DNA of 64,000 nt from Kibdelosporangium banguiense (GTDB lineage Bacteria > Actinomycetota > Actinomycetes > Mycobacteriales > Pseudonocardiaceae), in contig NZ_JAGINW010000001.1 in assembly GCF_017876405.1 (NCBI RefSeq), forward strand, positions 7,391,203 to 7,455,202. The letters run 5' to 3'. Positions 17,044 through 26,648 of this stretch are shown here, in pieces; the stretch's first letter is position 1, and the number at the start of each line of letters is the position of its first letter. Made by a program: the position numbers and the translations under genes. The notes under the pieces are model-generated. The model saw only the letters and a program-made list of their open reading frames with translations. It ran no database searches and had not been told where the DNA came from.

Positions 17044-18051
17044 TCAGGACAGACCGAACGTCTCCCGGTAGGCCGCCGGGGCGACGCCGAGCAGCTTGCG
17101 GAAGTGCGGTCGCAGCGCGGCGGCCGAGGTGAAGCCGCAGTACCGGGCGATCTGGTCGACCGGCAGCACTGTGGACTCCAGCAGGCGCTGCGCCCGGATC
17201 ACGCGCTGGTGGGTCAGCCAGGTCGCCGGGGCGGTGCCGGTGATCTCCCGGAACCGGCGGTCGTAGTTGCGTCTGCTCATGTGCGCGCGCTTGGCCAGCT
17301 CGTCCACCGGCAGGTTCGTGTCCAGTTTGGTCAACGCCCACGCCATCGTCTCGGTGACCGGGTCCTCGTCGTCGAACTCGGGGATCGGTGACTCGATGTA
17401 CTGGGCCTGCCCGCCTTGCCGGTGCGGCGGCAGAACCATGCCCTTGGCCAGTTTGGTGGCCACATCCGCGCCGCAGAGCGAGCGGATCAGGTGTAGTCCC
17501 AGGTCCATTCCGGCCGCGCCACCGCCGGCCGTGAGCACGTCGCCATCGTCCACATAGAGCGCCGCCGCGTCGACTTCGACCTGCGGATACATGTCGGCCA
17601 GCAGGCCGGCGAGGCCCCAGTGCGTCGTCGCCGACCGGCCGTCGAGCAGACCAGCCGAGGCCAGTACGAACGCGCCACTGCACAGGCCGACGATTCGCGC
17701 GCCGTTGGTATGGGCCGTCCGTAGCGCATTGAGCACGGGTTCGGGCGGGCTTTCCTGCGGAGACCGCCAGTTCGGCACTATCACCAGGTCCGCGGTGCGG
17801 ATCGCGTCGAGGTCGTAGGGCACCGGACAGGCCAGTCCACCGCCGGTCAGCGTCGCGTCCGGTTCACCGCTGACCACCCGTACGTCCAAATCGGACAGTT
17901 CGCCGTGCGCGGCCGCCATGTCGAACACACCGAAGGCGAAGGACATGATGCCCAGCGAGACACTGTCGAACACCACCACGGCCAGGTGCCGTACGGAGAT
18001 CTGCTCGGCCACAGCAGGGTCGATGACGGCCATCGTGTTGTCACGGCTCAT
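17044..18051 (-). CDS. GlxA-family transcriptional regulator (DJ-1/PfpI + AraC HTH)
   Basis: The 335-residue protein has an N-terminal DJ-1/PfpI amidotransferase-like domain with the elbow RIVGLCSGAFVLASAGLLDGR (Cys in GLCSGA) and ATTHWGLAGLL, and a C-terminal AraC double HTH: LAKRAHMSRRNYDRRFREITGTAP and QIARYCGFTSAAALRPHFRKLLG. Proteins of this type usually activate nearby catabolic genes in response to a small effector. Here the likely targets are the epoxide hydrolase and the split hydrolase directly downstream on the same strand. Start at 18051; an internal ATG (MAVIDPAV, 18033) is possible. Confidence 0.9.
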   Translation of the reverse strand: MSRDNTMAVIDPAVAEQISVRHLAVVVFDSVSLGIMSFAFGVFDMAAAHGELSDLDVRVVSGEPDATLTGGGLACPVPYDLDAIRTADLVIVPNWRSPQESPPEPVLNALRTAHTNGARIVGLCSGAFVLASAGLLDGRSATTHWGLAGLLADMYPQVEVDAAALYVDDGDVLTAGGGAAGMDLGLHLIRSLCGADVATKLAKGMVLPPHRQGGQAQYIESPIPEFDDEDPVTETMAWALTKLDTNLPVDELAKRAHMSRRNYDRRFREITGTAPATWLTHQRVIRAQRLLESTVLPVDQIARYCGFTSAAALRPHFRKLLGVAPAAYRETFGLS

Positions 18052-18191
18052 GTTGGTCCCCAGTTCTCGCCACCCACGAACATGGCGATCCTAGGGCCCG
18101 GTACACCGCCTTTGACCAGCCTTTTCAGCCCTGCCTGAAACCCTGACGGGGGCGAAGAGCCAACCGGATCACGGCAGTTCACGGACAAGCT

Positions 18192-18240
18192 TGACCAGCG
18201 GGTCCCCGTTCGCGCCTGGACCCGCCGGCCGGGCTGGTCA
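18192..18240 (-). terminator. Hairpin on the stop codon of the last eCIS gene
   Basis: gcgggtcc at 18198-18205 pairs perfectly with ggacccgc at 18218-18225, and an outer arm tgacca (18192-18197) pairs with tggtca (18235-18240). The outer arm includes the TGA stop of the VWA protein gene. It lacks a T-run. Position and strength suggest termination of the long eCIS transcript before the GlxA-type gene. Confidence 0.6.
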
Positions 18241-20868
18241 GGGAATGGTGATCACGGGAAGTTTCCTTCCCTGGACGGTGATCGTGACTGTTGTCCTGAC
18301 ACGGGGGTCGTAGGTCAGGATTTGGGTGTAGCGGCCGTCGTAGTGGCTGAGCAGCTCGCCCTTCTCCTGCTGGGGGTAGACCACGCCGTCGGACGGTGTG
18401 GGCGTGAAGGGGACGAACCGGCCCTGGTCGGTGGTGAACTTGACCTCGCTCGCCCGGAACGGGCCGAGGCGTTCACCGCGGGAATCCATTGGTGTCACGG
18501 TGATCGCGACGGCCTGGCGTTCGCCGCGGACTTCGACGGGCTTCTGCTCGACTTTGGACGCTGCCGGGTCGACGCCGACTGACACCCACAGTGTGCGGGT
18601 GGCCACTCGCAGGAACGGGTTGCCGTCCGGTGTCTGGCCCGTGATCGTGAAGCGCCAGGTGTAAAGGCCTTCCTTGTCCAGCTTGTCGTAGGTGTTGGTG
18701 TACGTGCCGTCGTCCGGGACTCCGTCGCGGTGACGGCCGTCGTCCCAGAGTTCGTCGGTGCCGTCGCGGAAGAAACCCTTGGGCGTCTCGACCGGCAGTT
18801 CGTGGCGATCTTTGCGTTGCAACAGTGCGTTGAGCATCGCTGCCTTGGGCGCCAACGGGTCTGGGCCCGACTGGTTGCCCGGCTTGTAGCCGGAGCCGTT
18901 CGCCGACAGGAAACTGCCGAGTCCCTCGCCGGGCCTCGCCAGCTCGACGCGCACCTGGGAGCGGGGGACCGGTGCACCGCCCGCGGCGATCTGACATGTC
19001 AGCAGAGCCCGCTGCCCGGTGGCGTAGCGGTCCCGGTCGAACCGGATGTTCGCGGTGAGGAACAGATCCACCAGGGCCAGCAGCCTGCCCGCCCCGATCG
19101 GCACCCGGGTCGTACCGTCCGCCAGGTACTCCTCCACCCGCCAGGTGCTCGCGGGCACTGGCGAACCAAGGTGAGCTTCCAGGTCCACCATGACGATGCT
19201 GTGGCCCCCGCGGTCTTCCGTGGTGATTCCCGTGCCCAGGGCCGCTCCGGGCCCGGCCACCTGAAGCTCGGGTCCGCCGCCGACAGAGCGATAGACCTTC
19301 ATCCTGTTCGTCGACGGCCTCAGCAACGCGATCGCGAGCCGGTGTTCACCGGCACTGACCGGGAACGGGTCGTTGGGATTGGGCGGCGTGAGGTCCTGGG
19401 CTTCCAGTGCGTGGCCGAACATCTGGCCGAACGTGGACATGAGCTCATTGGCCTGGATGGGTTTGTACAGCCCGCGGTGTTCCCCGTTCTCGTTGAGATC
19501 CACCAGCGCCGAATCCTGCACCGAGGCCTTCGGGCCCAGACCGACCGTGTAGATGGCCAGCGTGTTGTTCACGGTCGTACGGGCCGGAGTCGACACACGC
19601 GCGGCGGTGAAGTTCGACGTGGCGCCTGGCGGTACGGGGGAATCATCCTCAATGACGACCGCACCGCTGTTCTCGAAACCGTCAGTCATGTGCAGGATCA
19701 CGTACCGGTCGTCAACGGTGCCGCCGAGGGCCGCGAACTTGTCGATGGCCGTGACCAGCGAATCGCCGATCGGCGTGCACCCGCCCGGCATGCCGAGGTC
19801 GAGCGTCTGGACGTCCAGGTCCGTGACACCGCCGAGATTCCCGCTCTTGGGCACCAGGATCTCGATCGGTGCGGCGGTTTTGTTCTTCCAGCCGCAGACG
19901 TTCGCCTCGAAGACCATGATCCCGGCCTTGTCGGTCGTGCCGGTGATCCCGCCGCGCAACCCGATCCACAGATCGGCCCAGACGTGCGCTGCCTCCACCG
20001 CGAAGTCCCACCGGGTCTTCGACGTGCCGGGCATGGTGGCCAGCATGCTGCCGGACCGGTCGAGAACCAGCAGCATGTGCTGGTTGCGGGGCTTCACCGG
20101 GAGAGTGACCACGCAACTGGCGACAGGCTCGGCCCCGTCGGCGAGCATGTTGGCGTTGTCGTCGTAGAACGCGGTCAGTCTGTAGTCGATGTTCAGCGGG
20201 CCGTACACACCCGGAGCGATGAACGCAGGCGAGGGCGCGATCGTCGCATTGAGCGGGGCGGTGGCGACAGTGGCGCTGAACAGGGTGCTCGGTGGTGGCG
20301 CGCTGATCGTGGACGGGACCTGCTCCCAACGGGCGCGTAGGGGCGGCGGGGCCGGTGTCCCGGCCGGACCCACGCCAACCGGGACGGTGGTGTAGTTGGC
20401 GGTGCCGGTGAGGGTGATCGGGGACTTCTCGAGCAATGGGCTCAGGGCTGGTGTTGTCACCACCGGGTCAGCCAGGACCCTGGTGATCTCGGCGGTTCCG
20501 GCGTTGATCTGAAGCAGTGCTGTGGCGGGCGGCACTACACCGCTGACCCGTAACTGCCAGGTCGTGTGGAACGGGTTCGTGGCTGTGATGGTCACGAGCA
20601 CGACGGAACCACCGGCGCCTGCCGCGCCGGCGCTGTCCACCGTGCGGGTGCCGTTGTTGTTGGTCGGGATCATGCCGGTGGTCGACAGGCTGATGGGCGC
20701 GCCCGCGCCTTCGGTGAGCGTGACCGTGGCCGCCACCGGGCAGTGCAGTTCGAGTTCGGCCGTTGTGCCGGCGTCCAGGTCGATGTCGAGGTAGAACCAG
20801 GCGTTGGCCGAGTCACTGACGGTGTAGGACGAGAATCCCAGCGCGTTGGGGGCGATCGTGGGTGGCAT
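18238..20868 (-). CDS. eCIS-associated VWA-domain protein, 876 residues
   Basis: An N-terminal beta-rich region (residues 1-250, with FNAT/ITGT-like Ig-type stretches) precedes a von Willebrand A domain whose MIDAS is visible: LVLDRSGSM near residue 266, then Thr in GMPGGCTPIGDSL and Asp in LHMTDGFEN. The C-terminal 350 residues are again beta-rich and include a Ca-binding-like WDDGRHRDGVPDDGTYTNTYD segment and invasin-like repeats. No signal peptide is visible. It is the last gene of the eCIS operon, 15 bases after the DUF6519 gene, so it is probably a particle component or cargo, for example a receptor-binding or matrix-binding subunit. That role is inference. Confidence 0.75.
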   Translation of the reverse strand: MPPTIAPNALGFSSYTVSDSANAWFYLDIDLDAGTTAELELHCPVAATVTLTEGAGAPISLSTTGMIPTNNNGTRTVDSAGAAGAGGSVVLVTITATNPFHTTWQLRVSGVVPPATALLQINAGTAEITRVLADPVVTTPALSPLLEKSPITLTGTANYTTVPVGVGPAGTPAPPPLRARWEQVPSTISAPPPSTLFSATVATAPLNATIAPSPAFIAPGVYGPLNIDYRLTAFYDDNANMLADGAEPVASCVVTLPVKPRNQHMLLVLDRSGSMLATMPGTSKTRWDFAVEAAHVWADLWIGLRGGITGTTDKAGIMVFEANVCGWKNKTAAPIEILVPKSGNLGGVTDLDVQTLDLGMPGGCTPIGDSLVTAIDKFAALGGTVDDRYVILHMTDGFENSGAVVIEDDSPVPPGATSNFTAARVSTPARTTVNNTLAIYTVGLGPKASVQDSALVDLNENGEHRGLYKPIQANELMSTFGQMFGHALEAQDLTPPNPNDPFPVSAGEHRLAIALLRPSTNRMKVYRSVGGGPELQVAGPGAALGTGITTEDRGGHSIVMVDLEAHLGSPVPASTWRVEEYLADGTTRVPIGAGRLLALVDLFLTANIRFDRDRYATGQRALLTCQIAAGGAPVPRSQVRVELARPGEGLGSFLSANGSGYKPGNQSGPDPLAPKAAMLNALLQRKDRHELPVETPKGFFRDGTDELWDDGRHRDGVPDDGTYTNTYDKLDKEGLYTWRFTITGQTPDGNPFLRVATRTLWVSVGVDPAASKVEQKPVEVRGERQAVAITVTPMDSRGERLGPFRASEVKFTTDQGRFVPFTPTPSDGVVYPQQEKGELLSHYDGRYTQILTYDPRVRTTVTITVQGRKLPVITIP

Positions 20869-20883
20869 TGGCGGGCCTTTTCC

Positions 20884-23148
20884 TTAGATGGCTGTGATGA
20901 ACTGTTTGGTGAAGACCGCGAGGTTCCCGGTGCGGCTGCTCAGCCAGAACAGCAGCACCACGCCGCCGGGGCCGATCACCGGGAAAGGCTGGGTCTCGGT
21001 GGCGGTGGAACCGGTCATCTGGCGGGCGGTTCCCCAACTGCTGCTGGCTTTCAGGTAGCGCTGCAGCCAGATCGCCGAGGTGTTGCTGGGCGTCTGTGCC
21101 TGGCTCCAGAACAGCCAGACCGCGCCGTCGGTGCCGCGAACCGCGCTCGGCCTGGCCACAATCGAACCAGTGGCGGCCGAGCCGCTGACCGCGACGGGCG
21201 GCGGCGTGACTGCCCAGGTCGCCGCCGCTGGTAGCCGGATGCGTTGGTAGGAAACGGTTGCCGCCGTATCGGTCCCGGCGCGCCAGAACACCCAAATGGC
21301 CTCGCCTCCGTCAGCGAGCACAAAAGGCTGTTCATTCGCGGTGCCGGTCGACATCGTCTGCTCGTCGATCTGCAAGGTCGACGGGCGCAGGCGGACCATG
21401 CGGATGCTGGCGTTGCCACCGCCGTCATCGGCACGGAACGCTGCCCAGATGTCGCCGGTGTCGTCCACTGCGGCCGAGAAATCGCCGATACTACCGGACA
21501 GCACTGTGGCGTTGGTGGCCGAAAGCTGTTGCGGGCCGGCGTCGACGAACGTGTTGTCGGTATGCCGCCAACGCCGGTACATCCAGGTGCGGGTGGCGCC
21601 CAACTGCAACCAGAAGAACACCACAAGGTTGCCGGCGAGCACGGCGTACGGCTGGCGGTCGGTTGTCACGGCGGCCGCCACGGGGATTTCCGCAGCACCG
21701 GCCAACGCACTGGGTGTTCCGCGTCGGGCGACGATGTCCGTGCTTCCGGTTTCGTATGCCACGACCAACTCGCCGGTCGGCAGCGTCACCGACGCCGGGA
21801 ACGCATGGGCTGTCGGACCGGGCGTGAGCTGGACCGGCAGGTTGCTGGCTGCCGCGCCGGGGGAGGACAGCGGCCAGCGGCTGAGGAAGACCTGGTTGAT
21901 ACCTGCGGCCCGGCGGGAGTGCCAGAGCGCCACGATGTCGTTTCCCACAACCGAGAACGCGGTGGACATGAAGTCCTGCGCGGCGGCCGGTGCGAGCACA
22001 ATGTCGGCGGTGCTGGGCAGTTCACCCCGCAGCAACGCGTTGATCGCCTCGCGCAGGCTCGTTGTCGGTCGGTTCTCGCCCCGGCGGTACGCATCCGGGC
22101 TCGTGCCCAGCACGTCCTCGATCAGCGTGCTTGGCGGTACGAGCAGACTGCGCGGGCGTACATCCGTGACCGTGCTGACGGCCGCGGCCCCGGCGCGGCG
22201 GTTGAGCCTGGCCAGCGCACAGTAGGCGTGCCCGGCCCGGAAATCCGTGTCGCCCGGGGCCGGGACTTTGTCCAGGCCGGGGCGGACCCGGATCGCCCAC
22301 TCCCGCCGCGTCCGGACGCACGACTCGACGCCGATCAATGGATTGATGAGCGTGTCGTCCTCGGCGGCGGTGACTTCGCGTTCCCAGACATCCAAGTACA
22401 CCAGGTCATCCCGGTTGCTCGACGGCGCCGACAGCGGCGGCACCACGGGAACGCCCCACATGGTGGCCAGAAGGTTGTTGTTGAACAGAGGTTGTGAGCT
22501 GTAGGTCAGGCGACCTTCGGCGATCGCGTCCCGGCCGTCGACCAGACAACGGCCCGCTCCCTCAGGCGTGCCGTCGCCGCCCATGACTGTGAAGTCGTCG
22601 CCCGTGCCGGCCGACGCGTTCACCCTGGTGACAGCGCCGTTGATCACGTTGATCACCTCGGCCGCGGTGGCAGCGTTGATATTGGCGAACGAGGCAGCGT
22701 TGAAGGTGACCGTCTCGTTGGCAGCTCCGTCGGCGCTGATCGCGAGCGTCATTCCTGCGGTCAGCGCGAATGGTTGCGCAGCGTCACCGGTCAGCTGTGC
22801 GGGAGAGCCTGTGCGTGAGGTGGCGCGGTTGCCCGGAAAGAATCCGAGGGCCGCTGCGGCTGTCGACGCCGCGATGTCGACGGCGACCGACGAACGAACC
22901 GGCCCGGCTGCCAGCGAGGTCAGCCGGACGGTCCCGACGCCGCCACCGGCCAGTGGCGCGATCCGGAACCCGTCGTTGCCCGCCGGGACGCCGTCGCCGA
23001 CGAACCACTTCAGGAACGCCTGCAACTCGTACTTGCGGATGTCCTCAAGCTCGTTCCAGTCCGCGTCCACAATGGGCACGCCCTGCTGCAGCCGGACACC
23101 GACATAGTGTTTCATCCGGTCGAATGTCGTGCGGGAGAAGTCACCCAC
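20884..23148 (-). CDS. DUF6519 eCIS tail-fibre-like protein with propeller-type repeats
   Basis: The N-terminus MGDFSRTTFDRMKHYVGVRLQQGVPIVDADWNE (anchors MGDFSRTTF and DADWNE) is the DUF6519 signature seen in contractile-particle fibre or baseplate-attached proteins. Residues about 90-240 are beta-rich. From about residue 400 onward, repeats with the pattern xxWLFW...R appear: VFFWLQLG, IWAAFRADDGG, IWVFWRAGTD, VWLFWSQAQ, VLLFWLSSRTG. These resemble sialidase/BNR-like beta-propeller blades. The gene is in tight series with the gpI-like gene that carries the same repeat. I infer a peripheral particle protein that contacts a target surface or glycan. Confidence 0.75.
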   Translation of the reverse strand: MGDFSRTTFDRMKHYVGVRLQQGVPIVDADWNELEDIRKYELQAFLKWFVGDGVPAGNDGFRIAPLAGGGVGTVRLTSLAAGPVRSSVAVDIAASTAAAALGFFPGNRATSRTGSPAQLTGDAAQPFALTAGMTLAISADGAANETVTFNAASFANINAATAAEVINVINGAVTRVNASAGTGDDFTVMGGDGTPEGAGRCLVDGRDAIAEGRLTYSSQPLFNNNLLATMWGVPVVPPLSAPSSNRDDLVYLDVWEREVTAAEDDTLINPLIGVESCVRTRREWAIRVRPGLDKVPAPGDTDFRAGHAYCALARLNRRAGAAAVSTVTDVRPRSLLVPPSTLIEDVLGTSPDAYRRGENRPTTSLREAINALLRGELPSTADIVLAPAAAQDFMSTAFSVVGNDIVALWHSRRAAGINQVFLSRWPLSSPGAAASNLPVQLTPGPTAHAFPASVTLPTGELVVAYETGSTDIVARRGTPSALAGAAEIPVAAAVTTDRQPYAVLAGNLVVFFWLQLGATRTWMYRRWRHTDNTFVDAGPQQLSATNATVLSGSIGDFSAAVDDTGDIWAAFRADDGGGNASIRMVRLRPSTLQIDEQTMSTGTANEQPFVLADGGEAIWVFWRAGTDTAATVSYQRIRLPAAATWAVTPPPVAVSGSAATGSIVARPSAVRGTDGAVWLFWSQAQTPSNTSAIWLQRYLKASSSWGTARQMTGSTATETQPFPVIGPGGVVLLFWLSSRTGNLAVFTKQFITAI

Positions 23149-23158
23149 GGCTGTGCTC

Positions 23159-25096
23159 CTAGCTCGGGCTGTTGATCAGGATGACGCGGACGTGCGCGGG
23201 CAGGACCGCGCGCAGGCTCTCTTTGACCTGCTCCAGCTGGCCGCCCCGGGCCGCCTGGTGCGGCAGGTCGATCGCCGTGCCGAGGAAGACTCCGACAACG
23301 TCGTAGCCGTACCGGCTGTTGCGTCCGGTGGCGTAGGAGTAGGTCGCGAAGTCGTCGAGACGACCACGTAACTGGGTTTTCGCCGTATCGCGAGTGTCCA
23401 CAGTGGTACTACCGGAGTAGCGCCGGTCCACGGTCCTGGTCGCCCGGTAGACCTCGCTGGTGTAGGTCACCGGCCGGTTCGACCCGCTGAACACCCAGAG
23501 ACCGGTCGCGGTCAGCAGCGGTATCGGGCCGCGCTCGGCGTACGGGCCGCTGCTCACCGCGTCGGGCGCGGCCCAGGTACCGGCGACTGGGTCGAATGTG
23601 CTGTGCCACAGCGACCAGGTACCGCTGCGGTTGGACGAGAAGAACACTTCCATCCGCCCCGCCACGACCACCGGCGCGGGCTCACGACTGTCCGATGCCA
23701 ACGGCGGAGTCAGCCGGGTCACCGGGCTCCACCCGGCTGCGTCGGGGGCGAGCGTGCTCTTGGTGCGGTACGCGATCATCCACTGACCGTTGGTGTCTCG
23801 CCTTGCCCAGAACAGCCAGAGCCGCGCGGGCGAGCCGCTCACTCCGCCGATCGCGATCGGATCGTCCTCGACCCGGGGTGCGGCGCCCCCATCGAGCGGG
23901 AACGTCACCGGCGTGCTCCACGTCGTCCCATCACGCCTGGCATAACGGACGACCCACGTGTCCACCTGCCGCTCCTGCCAGAACAGCCACACGCCACCGG
24001 TGTCGTCCGCAGCCACTGCGGGGCGTCGGCGCTGGACGCCAGGAGCGCCGAACACGACATCGTCGGACCAGTTCCCGCCTTCTCTTGTCCGGTACCGGAT
24101 CTCCCAGTTGTCGCGCACCGAGTCGTACGCCGACCAGAACACCCACAGTCGCGTTCCCTGCACGACGGCGGACGGGTGCAACTGCTCAGTTCGAGCGGGC
24201 GAAAGCGGCCTGCTGGGGCCGAACGTCTCGGCGGCTGCCGACTTGAACCACAGCTGCCATCGTCCACTTCGGAGAGTGTGGTAGAACAACCATGACGTGC
24301 CGTCGCTGCTGCGAGCAGTAGCCGGCCTTCCCTGGTGGCTGAAGTCCAGTGATAGTGGTGCTTCGGGTGTGGTCCACGTCGCCCCGGTGCGTTGCCGTGC
24401 CCAGATGTTGAGCCGTGGCGGAGCGTTGGAGTGCGCCACGTTCGCGGCGTATTCCTTGGTGCGGCTTTCCCGGCCGAGGATCCGCTTGACCGTCGCCTCC
24501 AGCGTGGGAACCAGCCCGACCACTCGATACACCGCAGGGGCGGCACGCAGTTCATCACGTTGCGCGGCCAGGTCGACGCTCACATCGAGCGGCCAGTTGA
24601 TCCACTGGGCGAGCAGTGGCAGCAACGCGCCGTCGGCCTGGTCGATATCGTGCTGGTCGAGCACTGCCTGGGCGAAGCCGCGAAGCTGATCGAGTTGCCC
24701 ACCAGGCAGGTCCAGCAGCCTGCGCAGGGTGTTCTGTGTGTCGTAACGCCGATACAAAGCAGGCAGCAGGTCGTACATCTGCCCGGCGTAGCCGAACGGC
24801 GAAGTGGCCAGTGCGGACACCCGGTTGCCGGGGTCGATGTCGAACACCGGCGGGCCGCCGGAGAACGGGAAAAGCGTGTAGTAGTAGGTGGTTTCGCCGC
24901 GCAGGCCGGTGTCCAGGGCCTGGGTGAGGCCAGTGCCGTGCGCGACCACTGTGCCATCAGTGGGAGAGGCAGGGTAACGGGAGGTCCGGCGCACCACTCG
25001 AACGCCCGGGAAAGCAGCGGGTTGTGGATTCTCCCACGTCAGGGTGATCCGATTGGCTGCCGGGCCGGCGGTGGCGGTCAGGGCACGCAGGCGCAT
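23159..25096 (-). CDS. eCIS gpI-like (Afp12-type) tail protein fused to propeller repeats
   Basis: I start at ATG 25096 (MRLRALTATAG), one base after the gpJ-like stop; a GTG at 25108 is the alternative. Residues 1-85 are a fibronectin-III-like domain (NRITLTWENP, TTYYYTLFPF). Residues about 90-230 form the tail protein I region (MYDLLPALYRRYDTQNTLRRLLD, anchors MYDLLPALYRRYD; then EATVKRILG). From about 240 to 560 there are at least five repeats: WLFYHTLRSGRWQLW, LWVFWSAYDSVRDNWEIRYR, VWLFWQERQVDTWVVRYAR, LWLFWARRDTNGQWMIAYR, MEVFFSSNRSGTWSLW. The repeat is the same as in the next gene. A wedge/baseplate location is expected from the family. Confidence 0.8.
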   Translation of the reverse strand: MRLRALTATAGPAANRITLTWENPQPAAFPGVRVVRRTSRYPASPTDGTVVAHGTGLTQALDTGLRGETTYYYTLFPFSGGPPVFDIDPGNRVSALATSPFGYAGQMYDLLPALYRRYDTQNTLRRLLDLPGGQLDQLRGFAQAVLDQHDIDQADGALLPLLAQWINWPLDVSVDLAAQRDELRAAPAVYRVVGLVPTLEATVKRILGRESRTKEYAANVAHSNAPPRLNIWARQRTGATWTTPEAPLSLDFSHQGRPATARSSDGTSWLFYHTLRSGRWQLWFKSAAAETFGPSRPLSPARTEQLHPSAVVQGTRLWVFWSAYDSVRDNWEIRYRTREGGNWSDDVVFGAPGVQRRRPAVAADDTGGVWLFWQERQVDTWVVRYARRDGTTWSTPVTFPLDGGAAPRVEDDPIAIGGVSGSPARLWLFWARRDTNGQWMIAYRTKSTLAPDAAGWSPVTRLTPPLASDSREPAPVVVAGRMEVFFSSNRSGTWSLWHSTFDPVAGTWAAPDAVSSGPYAERGPIPLLTATGLWVFSGSNRPVTYTSEVYRATRTVDRRYSGSTTVDTRDTAKTQLRGRLDDFATYSYATGRNSRYGYDVVGVFLGTAIDLPHQAARGGQLEQVKESLRAVLPAHVRVILINSPS

Positions 25097-25097
25097 C

Positions 25098-26639
25098 TCA
25101 GTACCCACCCTCCATGATCAGTCTGATCCCGCCCTGGTAGTCCGAGGCGGCCGGGGCGACAGGGATCTCGTTGGGGCCCAGCGACAGCCGGCCGGTGGGC
25201 TCGACCGTGCCCGCGGGCATGCTGTCCAGCCGGAACTCGGTCACGGTCGTGAACACGACCCCAGGGACCGACTCGATCGCCTCGTAGACCTTGCTGAGGT
25301 AGAGATTCTGTCCGAAGTCGACAGCCGAGAACGCCAGCAGACCTCCTGCGGTGATCCGGATGGCCTCCGCCACGGCGGTTTGGGCGTAGAAGCTGTCCAC
25401 CCCGACGGTCGCGGTCACCCACACCGGGACGTAGTCGACATCGGCGATCTCGACCACAGTGGTGATCGGCCGCTTGTCCGCGAAATACGACAGCAGGGCC
25501 GCCGCCAGCACATCACTGACCTGGCCGCCTTCGTCGGGCGCCACGAAGAGCGTGATCACGTTGCGGCGGTCCGCGCTGGCCCGGACCTTGCCGACGCCGT
25601 TGACGGACAGGGCGAGCGCTCGATAGTCCTCAGTGGTCACTGCCCGTTCGAGGGAACGGAACACCGCGGGTGCGTTGTCCACGGCGTGCTCGATGCTCTC
25701 CCGGTCGGCACCGCCGGTCGCGGGCGCGGGGTTGAAGACCCGGGCACCAGCAGTGGCAAGGGCGGGCGCGTCGGCCACTGTCTTGATGGTGTTCGCGGCG
25801 ACGTTGCCGAGGGCGCCACCGCCGACTCGGTAGGTGACGCGGATCGTGCTGCCGAGCGGCGGGATGAAGCCGGTGACCCGTCCGTCGCCGAACCGGAGTG
25901 TCGCCCGGTCGTTCTCGTCGATGTCCACTGTGAAGTCTTGTTGTGAGCGGCTGAACGCCAGACTGCGCTGGAACGTCCACGCTTGAACGACCCCACCGAG
26001 TTCGCTGCGCACCACGATGTCGTCGGTTCCGCGCAGGATGACTCCTGCCCGCAGCAACGGGAATCGCTGACCAGGGGAGCCGTCGGACGCGCCGGCCACC
26101 TCGTCTGCCACGATCCGGCCTTCCTCGACAGGGATGCCGTCGGCATAGATCTTGCGTGTCGCGTCTGCGGGATCCGGCGGAAGTGTGCCGAGATCGATCG
26201 TCAGCGGTGCCGTTCCGTTGTACTCGAAGCGAACGCTTGGCCGTCCAGGCTGGCTCGCGGTGGCGAACGCCGCGCCACGACTGACCGTGACCGATCCGGT
26301 CGCCGACTGCGGCACAGTGACCGTCAACCGCGTGGCAGCCGGGACCGCGGTCGTCATCCGGTACCCGATCAGATTCAGGTGGTTGATCACACTGCGCCGG
26401 GTCTGCGCTGTGGCGAGAAAACTCTCGTTGGCCACCCGATCCTGGTAGTAGCTCAGGATGTCGCCCATGTGCGCGAACAGTTGCAGCAGCGCGTTGCCGA
26501 AGTCCGCCTCCGCGGTGTACTCGGTCCATTCCGGCAGCTTGTCGGGGATCAGTGCCCGCATCGCCCGCAGGATGCTGTCGTAGTCACGCGCCATGTAGTC
26601 GATGACCGGGCGGTTCTCGGGCATGTTGATTTCGGCCAT
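25098..26639 (-). CDS. eCIS baseplate wedge protein, gpJ/gp47-like (Afp11-type)
   Basis: The protein of 513 residues starts MAEINMPENRPVIDYMARDYDS and contains the usual baseplate-J features: EADFGNALLQLFAHMGDILSYYQDRVANESFL (anchors EADFGN and VANESFL) near the N-terminus and LGSTIRVTYRVGGGALGNVAANT in the middle, followed by the trypsin-like J fold. It connects wedge and sheath in related particles. It overlaps no neighbour but is 9 bases from the gp25 gene and touches the gpI-like gene. Confidence 0.9.
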   Translation of the reverse strand: MAEINMPENRPVIDYMARDYDSILRAMRALIPDKLPEWTEYTAEADFGNALLQLFAHMGDILSYYQDRVANESFLATAQTRRSVINHLNLIGYRMTTAVPAATRLTVTVPQSATGSVTVSRGAAFATASQPGRPSVRFEYNGTAPLTIDLGTLPPDPADATRKIYADGIPVEEGRIVADEVAGASDGSPGQRFPLLRAGVILRGTDDIVVRSELGGVVQAWTFQRSLAFSRSQQDFTVDIDENDRATLRFGDGRVTGFIPPLGSTIRVTYRVGGGALGNVAANTIKTVADAPALATAGARVFNPAPATGGADRESIEHAVDNAPAVFRSLERAVTTEDYRALALSVNGVGKVRASADRRNVITLFVAPDEGGQVSDVLAAALLSYFADKRPITTVVEIADVDYVPVWVTATVGVDSFYAQTAVAEAIRITAGGLLAFSAVDFGQNLYLSKVYEAIESVPGVVFTTVTEFRLDSMPAGTVEPTGRLSLGPNEIPVAPAASDYQGGIRLIMEGGY

Positions 26640-26648
26640 GGCTGTCCT

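Noticed and set aside
18730..20340. 536-codon plus-strand frame opposite the VWA gene
   Set aside because: No domain, Arg/His-rich composition typical of antisense frames in GC-rich DNA, while the minus strand encodes a clear VWA protein.
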